DNA of 64,000 bases from Antitrichia curtipendula (taxonomy: Eukaryota; Streptophyta; Bryopsida; Hypnales; Leucodontaceae): positions 16,944,696 to 17,008,695 of the forward strand of contig OX579638.1 of NCBI GenBank assembly GCA_951230915.1, written 5' to 3'. The notes under the pieces were generated by a model. The model was not told where the DNA came from and did not search any database. It worked only from the letters and a program-made list of their open reading frames with translations. Within the stretch, counting starts at the first letter, position 1. Each line of letters starts with the position of its first letter. A program made the translations under genes and the position numbers. This document shows, piece by piece, positions 55,739 through 64,000 of this stretch.

Positions 55739-56029
55739 GGGCAATTTCGTTAAAATGGCATATTCCGTATGCCATTTTCAGAGCGGCCACTTTGAACTGC
55801 GAAAGTGACATCTACGAGGGGTATAGATTACATAAATCGTTGTCTTATATAGATTTCAGAAATCTAGCACTAATGTACATTTCAAATCGCGCGGTCTGAA
55901 CTTTGAAAGCAACATCTATGACTATTGTAGATTTCAGAAATCTAGGACAGTTGAACATTTCAGAGCGACCGCTCTGAACTGTGAAAACTGCCAAAATTAC
56001 GGAATTTTGCCATTTTAACGAAATTGCCC
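55739..56029. mobile_element. MITE with perfect inverted termini
   Basis: GGGCAATTTCGTTAAAATGG at the left is mirrored exactly by CCATTTTAACGAAATTGCCC at the right; 291 bp. Inside, the palindromes ATTTCAGAAATCTAG (twice) and CAGAGCGACCGCTCTG add more fold-back potential. The target duplication could be AT but is too short to be sure. It lies about 415 bp past the acidic-protein stop. Confidence 0.85.
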
Positions 56030-56243
56030 ATATGGTTAGTGTTAGATCATTGTCTTAATTTTGGTTGTCATAAACTTGCAACAGATTTTCTTGTGTCTTT
56101 TGGACATCATATAAATAAAGTGTGAAGTTTTAATTAATTGTTGATTATGGTAGTGGCCAGGCATCTGAAATCAATATTCTCACATTCTACAGGGGTTGCT
56201 TTTGAGAATTTGAGTAAGTCGGGTCAATCAGGTGAAGTTACGT

Positions 56244-57197
56244 TTAATCCCTAAAGGACCAAACATCGTTTTTTGACAACATAGCGTTTTTGGGCAGCTC
56301 ACCACGAATGGAATTTTTATTTTTTTTCTTTGAAATTTTCACACAAGATGTGCCCGAGGAGTAGCTTTAGGGCCCAACAATTTTCATAACTTTTGACCAC
56401 ATGGTTAAAAAGTTATGGTATGATATGTAGTTTTCACTGTTTGGCGGGCAGCCCGGGCAGCAAAAAAAACTTCTTTAAAAATCATTTTCTAGAGAAATAA
56501 AAACTTGAAATTGGTTCTCTAGATTTATGTGCATAAGGAAAGCTTTGAATCATTTCACTTTGATTTATGAGATGAAGATTATGAGGAATTTTAGTTGTGG
56601 GTAGTTTGCGGGTAGTTATGGAATATCTACTCTAAAATAAACTTTGAAGTCCTTTATTTAACTCAATTTTCAGTATTTTTGGAAAAAAATATAAACACAA
56701 GGTGTAGATTGTTTATTACAACATTACAATCGTTTGGATTGACATTTTTCAATTCCATAATTAAATCCTTAACAATTTAGTGTTTTGAATTATCTTCTAC
56801 TTCTTTCTACTTACTATTTTTTTCCTATATGTTGTACAATTCCAAATGATCTGAAATTTTTCAAGCATGTAGCTAACTTGCTTTGAAGAATGAATCCAAG
56901 GAGTTACCACCATTTTTGACATTTTTTCATACAAATGTGACCATGTGAAGTGCAGCTGCCCGGTTTTTCGCAGGGACAAAAAAAAGGGTTTTTGTCACTT
57001 CAAATGCTAATATCTTGCAATCTACACGGTGGAAATTTCTGAAATTTTTTCCACATCTTCTCAAACTAGTTTACTACAAGATCCTATGGTTACATGTGTC
57101 CAAAAATATTTTTTTTCCAAAATTTGGTACTTGTCCTAGAAATGGCAGTTTGGGAGCGTTTTTTGTGAAAACATAGTCAAAAACCTTTAGAGGTTAA
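56244..57197. mobile_element. TTAA-family element, copy E
   Basis: Starts TTAATCCCTAAAGG and ends CCTTTAGAGGTTAA; 954 bp, same orientation as copy C and nearly identical to it. Confidence 0.9.
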
Positions 57198-57371
57198 CTT
57201 AGTTCTGACCACTTAGTTTCTAGTAACTTCGCTTGTATTATGAACTTGGACTGATCCTGGGGCATTGACTCAGTTGTGTAAGTGTTGAGAATAGTTTACT
57301 TTTAATTGATGTCACCAATTAGTACAACACAATAGCTGACCGTGATCTTATCAGTACAACATTGCAACCAC

Positions 57372-57609
57372 AGGAAGATTTCGTGGCATTAGCCCCCGGG
57401 GCTAAAGTTTGAGGGGGTCTAAACTGCCCCACTTTAGACCCCAAGGCTTAACCCCACATAAACTTTAGCCCGGCCAAGGTGGTACATTCTGAGGTCTAAA
57501 GTAGTGTGAAAAAAGAACACTCAAGATTTTTAAACACTGTGTAGAAGGGGTCTAAAGTGGGGGCTATTCCTCAAAGGATTAGCCCCGGTTAATGTCACAA
57601 AATCTTCCT
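57372..57609. mobile_element. Small MITE with AGGAAGATTT ends
   Basis: Left AGGAAGATTTCGTGGCATTA then GCCCC; right GGTTAATGTCACAAAATCTT then CCT: an inverted repeat of about 22 bp with three differences. The inner part is rich in GGGGTCTAAAGT/ACTTTAGACCCC. 238 bp, non-coding. Confidence 0.8.
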
Positions 57610-57845
57610 GTTAACTCTAGCTAGTACAACAAAATTTGTTGATCAAATTGGTGATTCTATCGTTAGTAGAAGTTAAGTTTTCAATTCAACAATGTTTGTT
57701 TGTTGTACTTTTAATTTTTCATGAAATAAGAAGTCTGAAATCCATTGATTAATTATTTAATTTGTTTCTAAATTAGGACTACAACTTCTTCCCCAAGAAT
57801 ACCAATGACCTTGTTTGACTTGATCAATTGACTAGAAATTGTGGT

Positions 57846-59064
57846 TTAACCCCTAAAGGACCAACATGCATTTTTTGGCAGTATAGAAATTTTGGGTAGG
57901 TACCTGTGACTAGAGATTTGCATATTTTGGCTGAAATTTCAAGAGAAGTTGTGCGCAAGGAATATCTTTTATATGCACTAAATTCATGACATTTGAAAAT
58001 ACGAGTCAAAAGTTATGGCCTGCATTAGATGATTTTGGGGGGGTTTGGAGGGCCGTTTTGGGCCTGTTCCTGGCATTGTTCCCCTGGTAGCAAAAGAACA
58101 GCGCTGTTAGAATTATTATTTTTGAAAAAAATCTTAAAATGGAAAAACAGATGAACAAAAAAAAATTTGGATTTTTTGAATTTTTTTTGTATGACATGGC
58201 AGTCGCTTGGCCACGTCACACAGTTGCTACCGTGCAGTTCCAAACAGTTTCAGAGTCTGGGAACCCTGGATAACTTGCAGCCCTCCACAAGGACTGAATA
58301 ACATGTAATGATATGTTGCTTTTTTCCTTGGCTGGGCAGTCCGGGCAGATCATTAAAAATCACTTTTTTCAGAAACAAAAACTTGAAATTGGTTTTCTAG
58401 AGTTATATATATGTGAAAAGCTTTTAATCATTCCATTTTGACCAATGAATCAAAAGTTATGAGGAATTTTAGTTTGCGGGTGGTTATAAATTTTCTACTC
58501 AAAAATCAACTTTGAAGTCCTTTATCTTACTCAGTTTTCAATATTTTGGAAATAAAATAGAATAATAGGATGTATATTGTTTATTACAATATTTCAACCA
58601 TTGGGATTGTCATTTTTCAATTCCATAACCAAATTCTTAACAATTTTGTATTTTGAATCATTCTCTACTTCTTTCTACTTACTATTTTTTTCCTACATGT
58701 TGTACAACTCCAAATGATGTGAAAATTTTAAAGCATGTAGACAACTTCTCTAGGAAAATGAATTCAAAGAAGCACCACTATTTTGGACATTTTTTCTTAG
58801 AAAAGTGAGCTTGTGAAGTGCAGCTGCCCAGTTTTTTGTAGGGCCAAAAAAATGATTTTAATGAATTTTAATGCTTCTATCTTGCAATCCACACAATGGA
58901 AATTTCTGAAATTTTTACCACATGTTCTCAAGTTAGCATACTACAAGATCTTACAGTTACATGTGGCAAAAAAAGTTTTTTTTCAAAAATTTGGTACTTG
59001 TACTAAAAATGGCAGTTCTTGAGCGTTTTCGGTGAAAACGTAGCCATGGAACTTTAGGGGTTAA
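57846..59064. mobile_element. TTAA-family element, copy F (longer variant)
   Basis: Ends TTAACCCCTAAAGG and ACTTTAGGGGTTAA, 1,219 bp. The right two thirds match copies A-E. The left third contains an extra segment (about 58030-58310: GGTTTGGAGGGCCG, GTTCCCCTGGTAG, TGCAGCCCTCCACAAGG) that reappears at 60570-60865. Confidence 0.85.
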
Positions 59065-61065
59065 GTTAAAGTTTGATGGTTATTTTGCAAATTCATGTAG
59101 CCTAAAAGATTAGAAAAGATCCATTATTTGGAAGGCACAGTAAACAATGCTTAGGCACCGAAGTAGGACAAATTCTTGCATATAACTAAGAACTTGGTTG
59201 TGCACTTGTGTCCATTTTAATACCAAAGGTGGGTAATGAAACACTCACAATGCCCAAGCCTTTTTGATACAATAATATCCTTATAGGATTGGCGAAGTTT
59301 AAAGTGTTGGGAGACAATAAAGAACAATTCTACAATCGAAAGTAATGTTTAGCCAAATGATTCATATTTACCAAGCCATCAACTTCGTAACTTCTTATTA
59401 CTTGATTATTAGAATATTTATTCAAATATCAAAAACAACATTTAGTAAAATAGAGTGCTTCATGTACACTAAACCTCTACATTTGTACACTAATATTGCC
59501 ATTAAAATAATAATAAATTCATTCCCCTTAAGTGAAATTATAAACAAGTGTCATGAACTCTTTCTGTACATTAGTTCTCAAGTAAATCAATGTAAAGTGT
59601 CCCACTTTTCAAAATGTCACATAATTCTTGGCTTCTTATGTGGAAGCCTATTTCTCATTTTGTGTCTCTTGATTATGTATCTTCAATTGTTCTAAGCCTT
59701 TTGCAACACCAACTTTTATAATTTCAATCATTGTCACATGTTGGCTCCCATTTATATTTGCTTTCGACAACTATCTTTAAAATGTAAGGTATGGATTTTT
59801 CAATATGTGCAAGATTTACCCTCAATTTAATGAAAATGACCTTGATTTTACAAGATGCAATTGTCCCATATCAATTGCCAAGGGTACCTTGAGGTTGGAC
59901 ACATAAGACATGTAAATTGTTACATTCGAATGTAATGAAATTTTTTGACAGAATTATGATATTTCTAGAATTTAGATTCTAGAATTCAAAGAAATTGTAA
60001 AATCTATAAAATTGTAAAGTTTATCAAACATCTGAAATCTATAAATTAGTAATATTTTAACTTTTCAAATCTAGAAAAAACACTATTTATAAATCTACAA
60101 GTCAATAATATTGGAATTTTAAAATCTACAGATTAGTTGGATTTAAGCCTCCTAAATTTATAATTCTTATTGATTATGTCCACTAAAATCTACATTAAAT
60201 TTAGATTGAGTGATAAATCTACATATCAAAAGATTGAATTTCATAAATTGATTTGATTTGGAGGTGAAGTCATCTTCAAGTAACATTGGAAAAATGCACA
60301 AAATCTTCCCCCCTCAAATAAAGAAAATCCCTTATGGTCTTACTTTTCTCCTAAATTTCAAAATCTCCCTTATAGAAGAAAATGCTTCAAATCACTTACA
60401 AAGAAGGGGGGAAATTGGTGCATATCACACACAAGGGAAGTGATATAATTTCCTTGTATTATGCAGTATCATTTGATTATTCATTTGTGTATTGGTGAAT
60501 TTTGCTTGAAAGATGTCCAAATTTGTTAGATTTGTAGACCAATCTTTGGTAAAGGAAGAAGTTTATTGTATGTGTTTTGGAGGGTTTGGAAGGCCGTTTC
60601 AGACATGTTCCCAACGTTGTTCCCCCAAGTAGTTAAAAAATAGCCGTTGTCAGAGTTTTAAATTAAAAATAAATAAAAAATTATTTAAATTTAAATTTTT
60701 TAAAAGGTTGATTTTTTTTTAATTTAAAAAAAATTAATTTTAAAATGACGTGGTAGTCTCTCTGCCACATCATGCAGCTGCTACAGTGCAGTTTTCAGAG
60801 TTTGGGAACCCTAGGAAATTTAGGGAAACTTGCAGCCCTCCACAAAGGCTGAAAAACATCAAATGATAAATTGCATTTTATCCATATTCCACAAGGTTCA
60901 TCAAGAGTCTTGGATTGAGGATCCAAGTTGTATTGTCAAAAATCTAAAAAATCCCTCATCAAAGCATCTAAAGCTTTTTCTAGACTTAGTGTCGTATAAT
61001 TAAAGGCATTTTTCCCTAACATCCTCAATTGTAGGAAAACCAATTTTTGTTTACACTTACCTAAC
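59065..61065. other. Intergenic stretch with a fragment related to copy F
   Basis: Mostly AT-rich and without a supported gene. At 60570-60865, GTTTGGAAGGCCGTTTCAGA, GTTGTTCCCCCAAGTAG, GACGTGGTAGTC and TTGCAGCCCTCCACAAAGG repeat in order the extra segment of the element at 57846-59064. Confidence 0.55.
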
Positions 61066-63860
61066 TTACCCCTAAAGTCCCAAGGTCATTATTTCTATCA
61101 AAAACAACTCAAATTGTCAATTATGTTGCTTTCATCCAAGAAAACATGATTGATTTTTTTTAATTTTAAGAATTTAACTATAGGATCTTGTACTTAATTT
61201 ATCTCAAATCATGTAGTAAAATTTTCATAAAGTTTGACCATACGGATTGGAAGATATTAGCATTCAAAGCTGAAAAAAATTATATTTTTGAACACTACAC
61301 TACAACAAAACCAATGTTTTATGACTGCAAAATATGACTGCAATGAGTCGTAAAATCAAAAAATATGACTGGTCGTAGAAATCACTGTAGATGACTGCAA
61401 CATGACTGACATGAATCATTACCGACGAGTTGCTTCGGACATCAGTCATATTGGCAGTTATATTTTTTGGGGGTATAATTATCCATAATTAGCCGTATTT
61501 TGCCAACAAGGCGTATACTTTGACTATCTTTGAAGGCTTGACTTTTTTTTGAGTTACCTGGGCAAACAAAAATAAATCCTACGTGGCATGTAATTCTATG
61601 TAGTCCTTTTTTTGGCTGACGTGGAATATGACTACGGTTAGTCATATTTTGGCTGACGTGGAATATGACTGCGGTCAGTCATATTTTGGCTGACGTGGAA
61701 TATGACTATGGTTAGTTATATTTTGGCTAATGTGACATATGACTTTGTACAGTCATATTTTTGTAGATGTGGAATATGACTCTTGTGAGTCATATTTTAC
61801 TAATGTCAAATATGACTCTTATGAGTCATATTTTGATTGATGTGGTAGTTCATATGGATGTCATTGGTAGTTTATGACTAATTGCAATCATATTTTAGAA
61901 AATACAAAGTCATATTTTAGAAAAGACTCCATATAGTTAAAAATAAATACATATGATTTTAGAGATATACAAGAGATAATCATATTGGAAAGGAAGAATG
62001 TAAGAAGGAAAGCAATTCTCTTCATTGACATTTATTAGTCACCAATACAAAACATATATACTACAATTAATCATTCACAAAATCCAATATAAGGCCTATA
62101 TTCCTTACAATAATGTGAAGATGGCTCTATTGGGTTGCAAGTAGCCTCCAATGACTTTGTTTCAACTTTTGGTGCCTGCATATACAATTAAAGAAATGGG
62201 AGGTTAATTCTTAGTGAATGAACAACAAAGCTCAACCTTCAAAGGCTTACAACAACACAAAATATGTAGCTCAAGTTTAGGGTAGGAAAAATAAGAATGG
62301 TGATGGAGAAAACAAGAAGAAAAAAGGAACAAATACTTAGAGATAAACAACAAGCAAGAATAATATGCAACAAGAAACAAAAAGCAACAACTAAGACACA
62401 ACAAGATACAACAAGAAACAACAAAAAACAAGAGTTAAGATGCAACAAGAAGAAACAAGAAGCAAGAATTTAAAAGCAACAAGAGGAAACTAAAAACAAG
62501 AACTAAGAAGAAGAAAAAGTTAAAATGCTAGAGAAAGAAAGAACTTAGATACAACAACAAAAAACAAGAAGCATGAATAGAATTGAAAGGGGCAAGAAGC
62601 AAAAGTTAAGAAGCAACGAAAGGCAACATCTAAGAAGCAAAAAATAAGGAACAATAACAAGTATGAGCTAAGAGACAACAAGAGGCAAGGAAGAAGGACC
62701 AAAAGAAGTGGTGGCTAGGATTTCAAGACCCTAAAAAATGGCAGCTAGGGTTTCAAAACCCTAAAAAGTGGCGGCTAGGATTTTTAAACCCTAAAAAAAT
62801 GGTAACTAGGTTTCAAGATCCTAAAAAAAAAGGTGAGTAGGATTTCAAAATCCTAAACAATGGTTTGCCCATATTTTTCTAGGGTTGCCCAAAACAAATC
62901 AAATGTCACTATCATGGAAATATGACTGACAATATGACTTAGCGTTCCCCAAATATGTTCCCTACATTCCCTATGAAGTACTTTGGTGTTCCTAATGGTT
63001 GTATAGTGTATACTTGTGAAGTAGAAGGCCCAAAAATGACTGACAGTCATATTTTGCAATCATATTTTTCCTCAAGGTGTTGGCCTTCACGAATATGACT
63101 GCAACCAGATATCAGTCATCCTCAATCATATTTTTGCAGTCATAAATTATCCGTTTTCTTGTAGTGCTAGCTTACAGTTTCAAATGATTTTGACCGCCAT
63201 TTGTAAAAAAAATTTGCACTATAGACTTTAAATTTAAATCTTTTTTTTTTGAAGAAATGAGTTGAAAATCTAAGAAGAAAATAAATAAATTGATTTTTAT
63301 TCTTTAAAAATTTGTTAAATAGAAGTAGGTCCAAGATCAAAATAAAAACTAAATTGTTAATAGCTCTAAGATGAGATTGAAACACTATATTTCCAATGGT
63401 GAAATTGTTTTAGTAAGCAAACTTAACCTTTTCAAACAATTTTTTTTGAGAAATTGTGAAAATTGCATTCAGAAATATATCCTATAAGTTATTTTTTTAA
63501 AGAAAATGCTTTAATTATCCCAAAAACAAGATTGTCCATAATTTTCACATTACAAATCCAAATGGAATGAATCAAAGCTTCTCATATAGATAAAATTAAA
63601 CTCTATGAGAAACACATTTTTTTAATAAAAAAAAAATTGTGTGAGGAGGTTTATGCCCACTTCATTGAAAAAAAGGACCTTTTGTGTGATATTTTTGCTC
63701 CCAAGCATCAATTGAAATAAAAATTATATTTCTAAAAATCTAAAGTATTTTTTCTATCTCAATAAAAAAATTCAAAAAATTATGATGAATATTGAGGCCA
63801 AAAGAGCCTATCTGAAATCCATTTTGTCCCCTAAAAGGACAATGGGACTTTCGGGATTAA
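61066..63860. mobile_element. TTAA-family element, copy H, split by a CACTA element
   Basis: Left TTACCCCTAAAGTCCC, right GGGACTTTCGGGATTAA. Blocks such as TAGGATCTTGTACTTAATTT and GGAAGATATTAGCATTCAAA match copies A and D in order. Removing the CACTA insertion and one CTA leaves about 920 bp, the usual family length. The left end reads TTAC, one change from TTAA. Confidence 0.75.
61298..63166. mobile_element. Non-autonomous CACTA transposon, copy 2
   Basis: Ends CACTACAACAAAAC and GTTTTCTTGTAGTG (14 bp, one difference) with CTA flanking both sides (61295-61297 and 63167-63169). The CACTACAA-type terminus is typical of plant CACTA elements. Subterminal TATGACTGCGGTCAGTCATA-like motifs repeat about ten times at the left. 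The middle has an A-rich purine tract (62200-62700) and tandem CTAGGGTTTCAAAACCCTAA-like units (62710-62850). No transposase is encoded. Confidence 0.92.
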
Positions 63861-64000
63861 AAGAGGGTCCTTTTAGATATTTGAACATCATGTTCATAAA
63901 TAATAGGAAATATATTTAACCTAGAATGCTACATATTTTATCTTTATTGTTAATATAAGCACCTTTGCCATTATGATCCAAATTAAATGTTGCCAAAGAT

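Noticed and set aside
62204..62702. Phe/Leu/Ser/Cys-rich minus-strand frames that look like transmembrane peptides
   Set aside because: They come from the purine-rich (AAGAAACAA-like) tract of CACTA copy 2.
1..64000. CRISPR arrays, bacterial operons, rRNA or tRNA genes
   Set aside because: No regularly spaced repeat-spacer array, no Shine-Dalgarno-led gene runs and no rRNA-like sequence were noticed. I did not find a convincing tRNA cloverleaf, though a full tRNA scan cannot be done by eye.

Overview
Nuclear DNA of a streptophyte plant, probably a land plant that still makes swimming sperm. Three lines of evidence point there. Genes are split by GT-AG introns. The repeats are plant-type DNA transposons (PIF/Harbinger, CACTA, pogo-like, many MITEs). 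Most telling, a 14-exon gene for the intraflagellar transport protein IFT52 lies at 41.2-46.1 kb. Flowering plants and conifers lack cilia; bryophytes, lycophytes, ferns, cycads, Ginkgo and charophyte algae keep them. I cannot name the species. The window is AT-rich and gene-poor, with four supported host genes, all on the + strand.

Host genes: (1) a Sec14/CRAL-TRIO lipid-transfer protein, five coding exons at 35.9-37.9 kb plus an inferred leader intron; (2) IFT52, with an inferred 11-nt microexon; (3) a two-exon F-box/LRR-like protein at 49.1-51.0 kb; (4) a two-exon, very acidic, internally repeated protein of unknown function at 53.6-55.3 kb, with a TATA box. In genes 1-4 every proposed splice junction keeps the reading frame. 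The four genes do not form an obvious pathway.

Transposon layer: 1.4-4.3 kb holds a decayed Harbinger pair (MYB/SANT-like protein and DDE transposase) carrying several TGA/TAA stops. 4.58-6.69 kb is a non-autonomous CACTA element with a TAA target duplication. 9.96-12.76 kb is a decayed pogo-like transposase gene, split by a 0.94-kb element. 16-34 kb is a dense field of MITEs, including a five-level nest at 25.5-29.9 kb. 46.7-47.8 kb and 55.7-64 kb hold more, among them a second CACTA element (CTA target duplication) nested in another repeat.

The most interesting system is a family of about a dozen elements, most 0.8-1.2 kb, with termini close to TTAACCCCTAAAGG and its complement, abutting TTAA at nearly every end. 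One copy splits the pogo-like gene, and removing it with one TTAA restores the reading frame exactly. TTAA is therefore very likely a duplicated target site, as in piggyBac transposons, a superfamily I do not know to be established in land plants. No transposase for this family is visible in the window, so the assignment is an inference.
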